Source: DASZHJ01 sp035581425 (GTDB taxonomy: Bacteria; Pseudomonadota; Alphaproteobacteria; ATCC43930; CGMCC-115725). Taken from it: a DNA stretch of 48,277 bases. Below the pieces are notes generated by a model. That model did no database searches. It had not been told where the DNA came from and saw only the letters and a program-made list of their open reading frames with translations. A program made the position numbers and the translations under genes. The stretch spans positions 1 through 48,277 of the forward strand of contig DATJVP010000164.1 of NCBI GenBank assembly GCA_035581425.1, read 5' to 3'. Shown piece by piece: positions 9,212 through 17,719 of this stretch; position 1 is the first letter of the stretch, and each line of letters starts with the position of its first letter.

Positions 9212-9826
9212 ATGGTCCCGATCCGTGAGCCGATTCTGGAACCCGTACCCATCGCAGCGCTGCGGCCGACGCAGTTGACGGTCGGCATGCGGGAGGTCGA
9301 AGCAAAGCGCCGCGAATGGCGCGCCAAATCCGGCAAGAGAGCCGCGAAATACCTCGGCCGACATTTGATTCCGACGATCTGGGGGCCGAAGGAGCGCCAC
9401 TACATCGTCGACCACCATCACCTCGCGCGGGCGCTGCACGAAGAGGGAGTGGAGCACGTGCTGGTGACCGTGGTCGCGGATTTGCGACGGCTCGAGCCCG
9501 ACGCCTTCTGGTTCGTGATGGAGAACCGGAACTGGATGCATGCCTTCGACGCCGAGGGTCGGCGCCACCCCTATGCGGACATGCCGAAGTCGGTCACCGA
9601 GCTCGTCGATGATCCCTTCCGCTCGCTGGCGGGCGAATTGCGGTTCGCAGGCGGCTACGCCAAGGACACGACACCTTTCAGCGAATTCCTCTGGGCGGAT
9701 TTTCTGCGGCGGCGCCTGAAGCGGAAGCTCCTCGGGCGCGATTTTCCCAAGGCGCTCGGCGAAGCGCTGATACTCGCGAAGAGCAAGGACGCCGAATACC
9801 TTCCGGGCTGGTGCGGGCAAGTCTAG
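9212..9826 (+). CDS. ParB-like nuclease-fold protein (ParBc_2 type)
   Basis: A 204-residue protein with the pattern of the putative ParB-like nuclease family: an N-terminal LEPVPIAALRPTQLTVGMREV segment, a basic helix rich in Lys/Arg, then IVDHHHLARALHEEGVEHV, where ParB-type proteins have their conserved nucleotide/phosphate-binding box. The middle has DAFWFVMENRNWMHAFD and a C-terminal helical part. No partner parA, no DNA-binding HTH and no plasmid-like context are present, so it is not a chromosome-segregation ParB; its role is unknown. ATG 9212 is supported by GGGAG at 9201-9205. It overlaps the convergent DUF1194 gene by 4 bp. The 258-bp gap upstream (8954-9211) contains no convincing gene. 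Confidence 0.75.
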   Translation: MVPIREPILEPVPIAALRPTQLTVGMREVEAKRREWRAKSGKRAAKYLGRHLIPTIWGPKERHYIVDHHHLARALHEEGVEHVLVTVVADLRRLEPDAFWFVMENRNWMHAFDAEGRRHPYADMPKSVTELVDDPFRSLAGELRFAGGYAKDTTPFSEFLWADFLRRRLKRKLLGRDFPKALGEALILAKSKDAEYLPGWCGQV

Positions 9827-10611
9827 GGCAGGGACCGATCCGATCGAATGCCCCCGGTGAGCCGCGGAATGCTTCCGGTGGCGGCGATCTCGGTCTCCAG
9901 CTTCCGCGTCATCGCCTGGGTGAAACCGTCGAAGCCGTCGATCGCGAGCACGAAGGAGCCGTGGCCGCCGATCACCCGCGTCCGATAGTACTCGCCGATC
10001 CCACCGACGGGCTGGGTGTGGCCGATGAAGCCGTGCGCGGGATGCTCGTTGACGATTGCCAGCCCGTTGATCGTGACGCTCGCGGCGATCGCGTCGTTCC
10101 GCGCATATTCGACGGGCCGTCCGTTGTTGTTGTCGCCGTCGCCGGAAATATCGATGACACGGCGCGTGCTCTGGTGCCCGCTGCGCTCGAACTGCTGCAT
10201 CGCGAAGTCGATTGCCGCGCCGATGGCGGTAGCGCCGGCAAAAGCGCGCGGTGCCGTCCGCAGGGTCTCGGCGGCTGAGGCCGCGGATGTCTCGTCGCGG
10301 ATCACGATCCAATCGACGACGACTCGCTGGGCCGAGGCTCCCGACCACTCGATGACGCAGAGCGCGATCGCATGCCGGGCGCCGTTGCGAATCGCTGCCA
10401 GGATCTTGGGATCGGTGATGGCGGCGGCGTAGCCCTCGCGCTGCAGGCGGAATTCACTGTCGTCGACGCTGATGGAGACGTCGGCGGCCAGGATCAACTG
10501 CAGGTCGACGGGCTCCGCCTGTGCAGTGCCGGCGAAGGCGGCCGCCAAGGCCGCAAGGACGAGGCGCAAGGCCATGCTCATTGCGGTCGCGGTGCATGCA
10601 CGCTCTTTCAT
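9823..10611 (-). CDS. DUF1194 periplasmic VWA-like protein
   Basis: A 262-residue exported protein. A signal peptide (MKERACTATAMSMALRLVLA... , cleavage after GTAQA) precedes VDLQLILAADVSISVDDSEF, where the D-x-S-x-S pattern is a MIDAS-type metal site of a von Willebrand A-like fold. VIDISGDGDNNNGRP and GLAIVNEHP are characteristic of the DUF1194 family (recalled). The biological role of the family is not known; the metal-site fold suggests protein-protein binding in the periplasm. ATG 10611 was chosen over the upstream ATG 10653 because it starts a normal signal peptide and follows a GGGGGTGGG stretch. It is convergent with the ParB-like gene, sharing 4 bp. Confidence 0.82.
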   Translation of the reverse strand: MKERACTATAMSMALRLVLAALAAAFAGTAQAEPVDLQLILAADVSISVDDSEFRLQREGYAAAITDPKILAAIRNGARHAIALCVIEWSGASAQRVVVDWIVIRDETSAASAAETLRTAPRAFAGATAIGAAIDFAMQQFERSGHQSTRRVIDISGDGDNNNGRPVEYARNDAIAASVTINGLAIVNEHPAHGFIGHTQPVGGIGEYYRTRVIGGHGSFVLAIDGFDGFTQAMTRKLETEIAATGSIPRLTGGIRSDRSLP

Positions 10612-10750
10612 GCCCACCCCCAATGCCGATCTCGCCATTCCGCCGTGGCCCAAAGCCTAGCACGGATCGCGCGGCCGGCCGAAAGCGGCTTGACGGCGAG
10701 CGGGGGGTATCGTCCACTTGCACGCCATCGTGCGACCGAAGGGGATCGCC

Positions 10751-10960
10751 ATGATCGCTCGAGTGCTGCTCCTCGTCCTCGCTTGCGCTGCCCTCGCAGG
10801 CTGCGCGGGACCGCCGGTCGTCGCGATGAAAAATCCGACGACCAACGAGGTGGTGGACTGCAAGAATCATGGGACCTATTCGTACATGATCCAGATCGGC
10901 TCGCCGGAGGAATGCGTGGCAGCTCTCAAGGACAAGGGTTGGGAAACCTGGCGCTACTGA
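10751..10960 (+). CDS. Small predicted lipoprotein
   Basis: A 69-residue protein with a short hydrophobic signal ending in the lipobox LAGC (C18), so it should be lipidated and attached to the inner or outer membrane. The mature part contains PTTNEVVDC and two further cysteines in about 50 residues, which could form a disulfide. ATG 10751 has an AGGGG-type ribosome binding site (about 10739-10744). It is 13 bp upstream of the D-2-hydroxyacid dehydrogenase gene and could be cotranscribed, but no functional link is apparent. Small lipoproteins with this mature pattern are common in alphaproteobacteria and have no assigned role. Confidence 0.75.
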   Translation: MIARVLLLVLACAALAGCAGPPVVAMKNPTTNEVVDCKNHGTYSYMIQIGSPEECVAALKDKGWETWRY

Positions 10961-10973
10961 CGCCTTAGGCGCC

Positions 10974-11951
10974 ATGAAGATTTCGATCCTCGACGACTAC
11001 TTCGACACCGTCCGCACTCTCCCCTGCTTCTCGAAGCTCGCGCCCTTCGAGACAACTATCTGGAACGACCACGTCGACGAGTCCGTGCTCGCCGAACGCT
11101 TGCGCGATACCGAAGTGCTGGTGCTGATCCGCGAGCGCACGAAGATCCGGGCCTCGCTGCTGGAGCGCCTGCCGAAGCTCCGGCTCATCAGCCAACGCAG
11201 CGTCTTTCCGCACATCGATATCGCCGCCTGCACGAGCGGGGGCGTGATCGTCTCCTCGAGCCAGCATCCGGGTACCCCCTGCTACGCCGCCGCCGAGCTC
11301 ACTTGGGGCCTGGTCCTCGCGGGGATACGTGCGATCCCGCAGCAGATGGCCTCGCTCCGCGCGGGACGCTGGCAGCTCGGCGTCGGGCAGACGCTCCGCG
11401 GCAAGACGCTCGGCATTTTCGGCTACGGTCGGATCGGAAGCGTCGTCGCGGGCTACGGCAGCGCCTTCGGCATGAGGGTTCTGGTCTGGGCGCGCGAGCC
11501 CGCCATGGCGGCGGCGCGGGCGGAAGGACACGCGACCGCGCGGAGCAAGGCCGAGTTCTTCGGGGAATGCGATGTGCTCTCGCTGCACATGCGTCTCGTC
11601 GATGCAACGCGCGGGATCGTCACCGCCGAGGATCTCGCGCGGATGAAGCCGACGGCGCTACTCGTCAACACCAGCCGCGCGCCGCTGGTGGCGCCGAGCG
11701 CGCTCGCCGCCGCGCTCCGCGCGGGACGGCCGGGGATGGCAGCGGTCGACGTCTTCGAGGCTGAGCCGGTCGCGGCTGGCGGCGATCCGCTCCTCGATCT
11801 TCCGAACGTCGTGGCGACGCCGCACATCGGCTATGTCACGGCCGAGGAGTACGAGATTCAATTCACGGATATATTCGACCAGATACTCGCCTACGCGTCG
11901 GGGAGCCCGATCAACGTCGTCAATCCCGAGGTGCTGAAGGCCCGCAGCTAG
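10974..11951 (+). CDS. D-2-hydroxyacid dehydrogenase family protein
   Basis: A 325-residue NAD(P)-dependent oxidoreductase that interconverts a 2-hydroxyacid and a 2-ketoacid. The Rossmann loop is GIFGYGRIGS (GxGxxG at 150-155). The catalytic set is complete: R235 in NTSRAPLV, E264 in FEAEPV and H284 in TPHIGYV. Length and motif spacing are normal for the phosphoglycerate dehydrogenase superfamily, but there is no C-terminal ACT domain, so it is not a regulated SerA. The substrate is unknown; related stand-alone enzymes act on glyoxylate, hydroxypyruvate or similar acids. The N-terminal MKISILDDYFDT is typical of the subgroup often annotated as D-2-hydroxyacid dehydrogenase family protein. 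Confidence 0.9.
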   Translation: MKISILDDYFDTVRTLPCFSKLAPFETTIWNDHVDESVLAERLRDTEVLVLIRERTKIRASLLERLPKLRLISQRSVFPHIDIAACTSGGVIVSSSQHPGTPCYAAAELTWGLVLAGIRAIPQQMASLRAGRWQLGVGQTLRGKTLGIFGYGRIGSVVAGYGSAFGMRVLVWAREPAMAAARAEGHATARSKAEFFGECDVLSLHMRLVDATRGIVTAEDLARMKPTALLVNTSRAPLVAPSALAAALRAGRPGMAAVDVFEAEPVAAGGDPLLDLPNVVATPHIGYVTAEEYEIQFTDIFDQILAYASGSPINVVNPEVLKARS

Positions 11952-11964
11952 CGCGGCGCCGGGC

Positions 11965-12708
11965 TCAATCCTCGATCAGCTCCCCCTGCAGCGCATCGTG
12001 GACCTTCTCGCCGAAAGTCGCGTGGTGGGGCGCAGTGAAGTAGAGCGTCACGAGATCGAGCTTGGCCTCCGCCGCGGCGGCGACGGCCTTGACGATCGCG
12101 TCGAGCCAGGCCTCGACATGGTCCGAGACGTCCTGCCAATCGGGGCCCCGCCGGGTCGCATCGGAGAGCCGGTATTTCGCGACGAGGTCTTGCAGCTCCT
12201 GCTGCGTGAGGCCGCCCCAGGCGAGGAAATCCAGGTGGAAGAGACCGAAGAGCGGGCGTGCCGCCAGCTTCTCGCCGAACTGAAGATCGCCGTAGCAGGC
12301 GCCGACGACGCCGTCGAGAAGCGCCTCGCGAAAGGCAAGCTGCAATTCCGGATCGTGCGCGACGGCCTGATCCTGCGCGATGCGGCCCACGGGCGTGCCG
12401 AGCTGGCGCACCATCCCCGCGAACAGAAGTGCGGCATTGTCGCCGATCTCCGGCGGATCGAGCGCGGGCGCACGCTGCGGCACCATCGCGTCTTCGATCT
12501 CTTCGAGCGCGTCTTCGAAGAGGAGATCGGTGTCCTCGAGCGGGATTGCCTCGTCGTCGCGATTGGCGGCGAGGCCGAGAGCATCGCCGCGGACGAGCTG
12601 CTGCCACTGCTGCTGCGCGACGGCGCGCAGGAGCTTCGGCTTCCTGTCGGTGAGCGCCGCCTTCAGCGCGTCCCAGGAAATGCTGTAGAACTCGAGAGCG
12701 TAGCTCAT
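11965..12708 (-). CDS. Conserved-looking hypothetical protein, 247 residues
   Basis: I do not recognise a characterised family. The protein starts MSYALEFYSISWDALKAAL, an opening resembling small uncharacterised proteins such as the DUF7691 type (weak recollection), and is acidic in the middle (DEAIPLEDTDLLFEDALEEIED). No signal peptide, membrane helix or catalytic motif is visible; it looks cytoplasmic, mostly alpha-helical and globular. ATG 12708 is preferred to the GTG at 12717, since a GGGTG stretch overlapping that GTG could serve as its ribosome binding site. It is transcribed divergently from the HD-domain gene across a 280-bp region containing a perfect inverted repeat. Confidence 0.65.
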   Translation of the reverse strand: MSYALEFYSISWDALKAALTDRKPKLLRAVAQQQWQQLVRGDALGLAANRDDEAIPLEDTDLLFEDALEEIEDAMVPQRAPALDPPEIGDNAALLFAGMVRQLGTPVGRIAQDQAVAHDPELQLAFREALLDGVVGACYGDLQFGEKLAARPLFGLFHLDFLAWGGLTQQELQDLVAKYRLSDATRRGPDWQDVSDHVEAWLDAIVKAVAAAAEAKLDLVTLYFTAPHHATFGEKVHDALQGELIED

Positions 12709-12798
12709 GGCGGTCACCCAAAATGCTTCGCTTCGTACGAAGGCCGAGACTTTGAATCGCGGCCGGACCGAAAAAATTCGGCGCCCATTCAGCGCGGC

Positions 12799-12825
12799 GC
12801 GGCGTTAAAGGCGTGTTAACGCCGC
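12799..12825. promoter_or_regulatory. Perfect 10-bp inverted repeat, candidate operator
   Basis: Left arm GCGGCGTTAA (12799-12808), 7-nt spacer, right arm TTAACGCCGC (12816-12825). The arms are perfect and AT-containing at the centre, in a GC-rich genome, and lie between two divergent genes (starts at 12708 and 12989). A dimeric repressor site is the simplest reading. A transcript hairpin is possible, but no U-run follows on either strand. No regulator gene adjoins it. Confidence 0.4.
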
Positions 12826-12988
12826 TCCCTCGACGCGGAACGCAGCCCGGACAATTTGCTACAATTGCCGCGAATGACCCGAAGGGGTGAAACGCGGGAA
12901 CGCGTCTTGGTTTCACACGGAGGTCATGCTCTCCTTCCATGATCGTTCAACGCCTGCGCTGCGGGAGCCAGGTTCCCAGGGGGGCACG

Positions 12989-13828
12989 ATGTTCAATCCC
13001 ACGGCTTTGGTCATCGAGAGCTTCGTCGGCGAGCTCGAGGCCATGTACCACCGGATCTACGGGCTGCTCGAGCCCGGCTATCCCGGGATCATCGCCTTCA
13101 TCGCGCGGCTCGCGCTCGAGAACATCGCCAACAGCGACGCGCCCTATCACGACGTCAACCACACAATCATGGTGACGCTGGTCGGACAGGAGATCCTGCG
13201 CGGCAAGCACATCAACGAGGGCGGCGTGACACCGCGGGATTGGCTTCATTTCATGGTGTCGCTGCTCTGCCACGACATCGGCTACGTCCGCGGCGTCTGC
13301 CACGGCGACCGCCAGGGCCACTACGTCATCAACGACAAGGGCGACGCGATCGAGGTGCCGGCAGGTGCGACCGACGCCTCGCTCACGCCCTACCACGTCA
13401 CGCGCTCCAAGCTCTTCGTGCGCGAGCGCTTCGGCAAGGTCAGCCTCACCCATATCGACACGATGGTGATCGGACAGAACATCGAGCACACGCGCTTCCC
13501 CGTCCCCTCGGACGACGAGCACTCGGGCGTCGCGGACTATCCCGGCCTGGTGCGCGCCGCGGACCTCATCGGCCAGCTCGCGGACGTAAACTACCTCCGC
13601 AAGATCCCCGCGCTCTTTGCGGAGTTCTCGGAGACCGGCACCGCCGCGAAGCTCGGCTATCGAAGCTCGGAGGATCTCCGCCTCGCCTATCCGACCTTCT
13701 TCTGGAAGGCGGTGCGTCCCGTTATCGGCGAGGGCCTGCGCTGTCTTCGGGTGACGCAGGAAGGCAAACAGTGGATCGCCAACCTCTACGCGCACGTCTT
13801 CTCCGAGGAGCATCGCGGGTCGCTCTGA
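12989..13828 (+). CDS. HD-domain metal-dependent phosphohydrolase
   Basis: A 279-residue cytoplasmic protein of the HD/PDEase superfamily. Metal-binding candidates are H54 and D55 with H58 in PYHDVNHT, the HD doublet H95-D96 in LLCHDIGYVRG, and a later DTMVIGQNIEHTRFP segment that supplies further ligands. The family hydrolyses phosphoester or nucleotide bonds; the substrate cannot be read from sequence. The frame is open to 12887, but ATG 12989 has a strong run of six G at 12979-12984 and begins the globular domain, so it is preferred. The next gene, the epimerase, starts 30 nt downstream. Confidence 0.85.
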   Translation: MFNPTALVIESFVGELEAMYHRIYGLLEPGYPGIIAFIARLALENIANSDAPYHDVNHTIMVTLVGQEILRGKHINEGGVTPRDWLHFMVSLLCHDIGYVRGVCHGDRQGHYVINDKGDAIEVPAGATDASLTPYHVTRSKLFVRERFGKVSLTHIDTMVIGQNIEHTRFPVPSDDEHSGVADYPGLVRAADLIGQLADVNYLRKIPALFAEFSETGTAAKLGYRSSEDLRLAYPTFFWKAVRPVIGEGLRCLRVTQEGKQWIANLYAHVFSEEHRGSL

Positions 13829-13858
13829 GGCCGGCGCGACGGCCACGCGGGCCCGGCG

Positions 13859-14743
13859 ATGGCTGAGCGCGTGGGGAGTGCGCCGGGCACACTCTTCTGT
13901 TTCGGACTCGGCTACAGCGCGGGGTTCCTCGCGCGCGCTCTCCAAGCCGAGGGCTGGCGCGTGCTCGGCACCTTCCGCGACGCCGCGAGCGAGGCGCGCC
14001 TTCAGGGAGAGGGTTTCGAGACCCACCGCTTCGAGCGGGCTCATCCGCTCGACGACGCACCCGCGCTCCTCGCTGCCGCTACCCACGTGCTGAGCTCCAT
14101 CCCGCCGGATGCCTCAGGCGATCCCGTCCTGGATCTGCACGGTGCCGACATTGCGGGCGCGTCGTCGAAATGGATCGGGTATCTCTCGACGACCGGCGTC
14201 TATGGCGATCGCAGGGGTGGCTGGGTCGATGAGGACGCGGCGCTCGAGCCCACCGGCGAGCGCGGGCGCCGCCGCGTCGCCGCCGAGCGCTGCTGGCTCG
14301 ATCTCCACCGTCGGAATGGTCGGCCCGTGCACGTCTTCCGGCTCGCAGGGATTTACGGACCCGGCCGCAGCGCGCTCGATGCGCTCCGCGCGGCTCGCGC
14401 GCAGCGCGTCGACAAGCCTGGACAGGTTTTTTCGCGCATCCACGTCGCCGACATCGTGCAAGCGCTCCGCGCTTCGATGACCGACCCCGATCCCGGCGCT
14501 GTCTACAACCTCTGCGACGACGATCCCGCGCCACCTGCGGAGGTGATCGCCTATGCCGCTGAGCTCTTAGGTCTTCCTCCTCCTCCGCTCGTCCCCTTCG
14601 CGTCCGCTACTCTCTCCGAGATGGCCCGAAGCTTCTACGCCGACAACAAGCGCGTCTCCAACCGGCGAATGAAGGAAGCACTCGGCGTGCGGCTCATCTA
14701 TCCGAGCTACAGGGACGGGCTGACGGCGCTATCGAAGGGTTAG
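13859..14743 (+). CDS. SDR-family NAD(P)-binding epimerase-like protein (YeeZ-like)
   Basis: A 294-residue atypical short-chain dehydrogenase. It lacks the usual TGxxGxxG and instead has LFCFGLGYSAGFLARAL, as in the SDR_a4/YeeZ group. YLSTTGVYGDRRGGWVDE contains a tyrosine near the canonical active site, but no clear YxxxK is present; VFRLAGIYGPGRSALD and RIHVADIVQAL are typical nucleotide-sugar-epimerase-like segments. The exact reaction is unknown for this group. The ATG lies 30 nt after the HD gene and the two may be cotranscribed. Confidence 0.82.
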   Translation: MAERVGSAPGTLFCFGLGYSAGFLARALQAEGWRVLGTFRDAASEARLQGEGFETHRFERAHPLDDAPALLAAATHVLSSIPPDASGDPVLDLHGADIAGASSKWIGYLSTTGVYGDRRGGWVDEDAALEPTGERGRRRVAAERCWLDLHRRNGRPVHVFRLAGIYGPGRSALDALRAARAQRVDKPGQVFSRIHVADIVQALRASMTDPDPGAVYNLCDDDPAPPAEVIAYAAELLGLPPPPLVPFASATLSEMARSFYADNKRVSNRRMKEALGVRLIYPSYRDGLTALSKG

Positions 14744-14770
14744 CGGGCAACAAGTCCGGCGATGACGAGG

Positions 14771-15541
14771 CTAGAGCAGCGCTTCGATCGTTCGCACGAG
14801 GAGCGCCAAATCCTGGTCGCGGGAGAGGCGGTGGTCGCCGTCCTTGACGAGCGTGACCTCTACGTCCGCGCCCGCGAGCCGCTCCGCGAGGGCGAGACTC
14901 GTGCGCCAGGGGACGTCGGGATCTGCCATACCCTGGAGGAGGCGCACCGGACAGGTGATCGCGATCGGCGAGTGCATCACCAGGTGGTTTCGTCCCTCCT
15001 CGATGAGCGCGCGCGTGAAGATGTAGCCCTCTGGGCTGTATTGCGAGGGAAGCCGGACGTAGCCCTCGCGCAGGATCGTCGCGCGCGCTTCCTCGGAGAG
15101 CTCCGCCCACATGAGATCCTCGGTCGCGTCGGGCGCGGCGGCGATTCCTACCAGCGACTTGACGCGCTCCGGCCGTGCCAGCGCCGCGAGCAGCATGATC
15201 CAGCCGCCAAGGCTCGAGCCCACCAGCACCTGCGGCCCTTCTGTCAGTGCATCGAGCGTCGCGAGCGCATCCGCCTTCCAGCGCCCGACGGTGCCGTCCT
15301 TGAAGTCGCCGGAGGACGCGCCGTGACCGAAATAGTCGAAGCGCAGAAAGGCCTGTCCGCGCTCCGCGCAAAAGCGATCGAGCGCCTGCGCCTTGGTGCC
15401 GGTCATGTCGGACATGAATCCGCCGAGGAAGACGACGCCGGGTGCGCGGCCGGGGCGGCGGCGAAAAGCGATCCGCTCGCCGTCCTCGCGGGCGAGGAAT
15501 TCCGGCAGCTCGCTCGCGTGAGTCGTTTGAGCCATGGACAT
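14771..15541 (-). CDS. Alpha/beta hydrolase
   Basis: A 256-residue serine hydrolase fold. The nucleophile elbow is G108-S-S110-L-G112, the oxyanion region is VVFLGGFMSDMTGTK, a likely acid is the Asp in MADPDVPW, and the catalytic His is in KDGDHRLS near the C-terminus. FDYFGHGASSGDFKDGTVGRW resembles the ABHD10/carboxylesterase-like group that cleaves thioesters or esters (recalled), so that is the best guess; the true substrate is unknown. ATG 15541 has GAGGA about 8 nt upstream; ATG 15535 is an alternative. It is divergent from the glycosyltransferase gene, with only 30 nt between the start codons. Confidence 0.85.
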   Translation of the reverse strand: MSMAQTTHASELPEFLAREDGERIAFRRRPGRAPGVVFLGGFMSDMTGTKAQALDRFCAERGQAFLRFDYFGHGASSGDFKDGTVGRWKADALATLDALTEGPQVLVGSSLGGWIMLLAALARPERVKSLVGIAAAPDATEDLMWAELSEEARATILREGYVRLPSQYSPEGYIFTRALIEEGRNHLVMHSPIAITCPVRLLQGMADPDVPWRTSLALAERLAGADVEVTLVKDGDHRLSRDQDLALLVRTIEALL

Positions 15542-15571
15542 TTGCGGCGTCCTCATCGCATTCTCGCGCGC

Positions 15572-16783
15572 ATGGCGAACGATTCGGACAGTAACACCGG
15601 CGGCGGCCGGGCGGAAAGCCGTCCGCCGGTCGTACTTCAGGTGCTGCCGAGTCTCGTCACCGGCGGCGTGGAGCGCGGAACGGTGGAGATCGCGCAGGCG
15701 CTCACCGCGGCGGGCTGGCGCGCGGTGGTTGCGTCCGCGGGCGGGCCTCTCGTGCACGAGATCGAGCGCGCCGGTGGCGTGCACGTGACCTTGCCGCTCG
15801 CTTCCAAGAATCCGCTGACCGTCCGCAAGAACGTCGGCCGCCTCGTCGAGACGATCGAGCGCTACAGCGTCGATCTCGTGCACGCCCGGAGCCGCGCGCC
15901 CGCCTGGAGCGCCTATTGGGCGACGGGGCGCGCGGGGCGTTCCTTCGTCACGACTTTCCACAACGCCTATGGCGCGGAATCCGGCCTAAAGCGGCGTTAC
16001 AACTCCGTCATGGCCAAGGGCGACCGCGTGATCGCGATCTCGAATTTCGTGGGCGAGCATGCGGCCTCGGTCTATGGCGTGGGGCACGAGCGGCTCCGCG
16101 TCATCCCTCGCGGCGTCGATCTCTCGCGCTTCGACCCCGATCGCATGACCGCAGAGCGTCTCGTCGCGCTGGCGCGGCAATGGCAGCTCCCCGACGGCGC
16201 TCCCGTGATCATGCTTCCGGGCCGACTCACGCGCTGGAAGGGTCACTCGATCCTGATCGAGGCGCTCGCGATCCTTGGGCGGAGCGATGTGCATTGCCTT
16301 TTCGTCGGCTCCGGTGCCGAGCGCTACAAGCGCGAGCTCGCGGCGGAGGCCTCGGCGCGCGGCGTCGGTGCCACGCTCCGCATCGTCGACGAGTGCCGCG
16401 ACATGCCTGCGGCATACATGCTCGCGGACGTCGTGGTCTCCGCCTCGACCTCGCCCGAGGGCTTCGGCCGCGTCATCGTGGAGGCGCAGGCGATGGGGCG
16501 GCCGGTGATCGCGACCGACCACGGCGGCGCGCGCGAGACAGTGAAGCCCGGCGACACGGGCTGGCTCGTCCCGCCCGGCGATCCCGAGGCGCTCGCGGCG
16601 GCGCTTGTGGCGGCATTGGCGCTCGCGCCCGATGACCGCTTCGACCTCGGTCGCCGCGCGCGCGAGCATGTCCGGCACAGTTTCGACACGGCGCTCATGG
16701 CCGCGCGCACCCTCGACGTCTACGAGGAGCTGCTCTTCCCGGCGGCGACGACGCTCAGGGCCGCGCGCGCGGCACTCGCTTGA
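15572..16783 (+). CDS. Glycosyltransferase family 4 protein
   Basis: A 403-residue GT-B fold retaining glycosyltransferase. The N-terminal domain opens with VVLQVLPSLVTGGVERGTVE (acceptor-side Gly-rich loop). The donor domain has MLPGRLTRWKGH and the EX7E motif in SPEGFGRVIVEAQAMG. Such enzymes add sugars to lipopolysaccharide, exopolysaccharide or lipid carriers at the cytoplasmic face. The downstream GT9 gene, 10 nt away, indicates work on LPS core or a similar surface glycan. ATG 15572 has no obvious ribosome binding site, but no other start precedes the conserved N-terminus. The promoter must lie within the divergent hydrolase gene or overlap its leader. Confidence 0.9.
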   Translation: MANDSDSNTGGGRAESRPPVVLQVLPSLVTGGVERGTVEIAQALTAAGWRAVVASAGGPLVHEIERAGGVHVTLPLASKNPLTVRKNVGRLVETIERYSVDLVHARSRAPAWSAYWATGRAGRSFVTTFHNAYGAESGLKRRYNSVMAKGDRVIAISNFVGEHAASVYGVGHERLRVIPRGVDLSRFDPDRMTAERLVALARQWQLPDGAPVIMLPGRLTRWKGHSILIEALAILGRSDVHCLFVGSGAERYKRELAAEASARGVGATLRIVDECRDMPAAYMLADVVVSASTSPEGFGRVIVEAQAMGRPVIATDHGGARETVKPGDTGWLVPPGDPEALAAALVAALALAPDDRFDLGRRAREHVRHSFDTALMAARTLDVYEELLFPAATTLRAARAALA

Positions 16784-16793
16784 GGAACCGGGA

Positions 16794-17708
16794 GTGGCGG
16801 CGGAGCGCATTCTCGTGATCAAGCTTGGGGCGCTCGGCGACGTCGTGCAGGCGCTGGGGCCGATGGCCGCAATCCGCCGGCATCACGCGGATGCACGGAT
16901 CGTCTTGCTCACGAGCGCGCCCTTCGTGGGGTTCCTCGGCCGCTCTCCCTATGTGGACGAGGTTTGGCTCGACGAGCGCCCGCGGCTCATCGACCTCCCG
17001 GGCATCCTGCGCCTGCGCCGACGGCTCCGCGCGGGCCGCTTTGCGCGGGTCTATGACCTCCAGACCTCCGATCGCTCGAGCTTCTACCATCGCCTCATGG
17101 GACCGGGCGCGCGGCCGGAATGGTCGGGAATCGCGCGTGGCGCCTCGCACCGCCACGCGGATCCCGAGCGCGAGCGGATGCACACGCTGGAGCGTCAGCG
17201 CAACCAGCTTCGCCTCGCCGGAATAGCCGAGGTACCGCTCCCCGATCTCTCCTGGGCCGACGCCGACCTTCACGCTTTCGGCCTGCCCGAGCGCTACGCC
17301 GTGCTGGTCCCTGGCGGCGCTCCGCATCGGCCGGAAAAACGCTGGCCCATCGAACGCTATCGGGCACTCGCGGAACTCCTCGATGCGCGGGGCGTAATGC
17401 CGCTTACGATCGGCGGCGCCGCTGAGCGCGCGCTCGGCACGGCAATCCCCGCCGCGCGCGACCTCACGGGACGCACGTCTTTTGCCGAGGTCGCCGCGAT
17501 CGGCCGCCGCGCACTCTCTGCGGTCGGCAACGACACCGGGCCGATGCATCTGCTGGTGGCGGCAGGAGTGCCCGCGACGGTACTCTTTTCCGGAGCCTCC
17601 GACCCCGCTCTGACGGCGCCGCGCGGGGACCGCGTCACCATCCTCCGCCGCGACCCGCTCGCCGATCTCTCGGTGGAGGAGGTTGCCGCGACCCTCGCTA
17701 TCGGCTAA
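16794..17708 (+). CDS. Glycosyltransferase family 9 (heptosyltransferase-like)
   Basis: A 304-residue GT-B enzyme of the ADP-heptose:LPS heptosyltransferase superfamily. ILVIKLGALGDVVQALGPM is the N-terminal hallmark (KLGALGDV), VLVPGGAPHRPEKRWP holds the donor-binding loop, and VGNDTGPMHLLVAAGVP is the D-T/S-GPMH motif near the C-terminus. It probably transfers a heptose or other sugar onto lipid A-linked core. The start is GTG 16794 with GAGGAA at 16782-16787; upstream frame sequence overlaps the GT4 gene and is not needed. The pair GT4-GT9 is likely one operon, and thrS begins 11 nt after it. Confidence 0.9.
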   Translation: MAAERILVIKLGALGDVVQALGPMAAIRRHHADARIVLLTSAPFVGFLGRSPYVDEVWLDERPRLIDLPGILRLRRRLRAGRFARVYDLQTSDRSSFYHRLMGPGARPEWSGIARGASHRHADPERERMHTLERQRNQLRLAGIAEVPLPDLSWADADLHAFGLPERYAVLVPGGAPHRPEKRWPIERYRALAELLDARGVMPLTIGGAAERALGTAIPAARDLTGRTSFAEVAAIGRRALSAVGNDTGPMHLLVAAGVPATVLFSGASDPALTAPRGDRVTILRRDPLADLSVEEVAATLAIG

Positions 17709-17719
17709 ATCCCCGGCCC

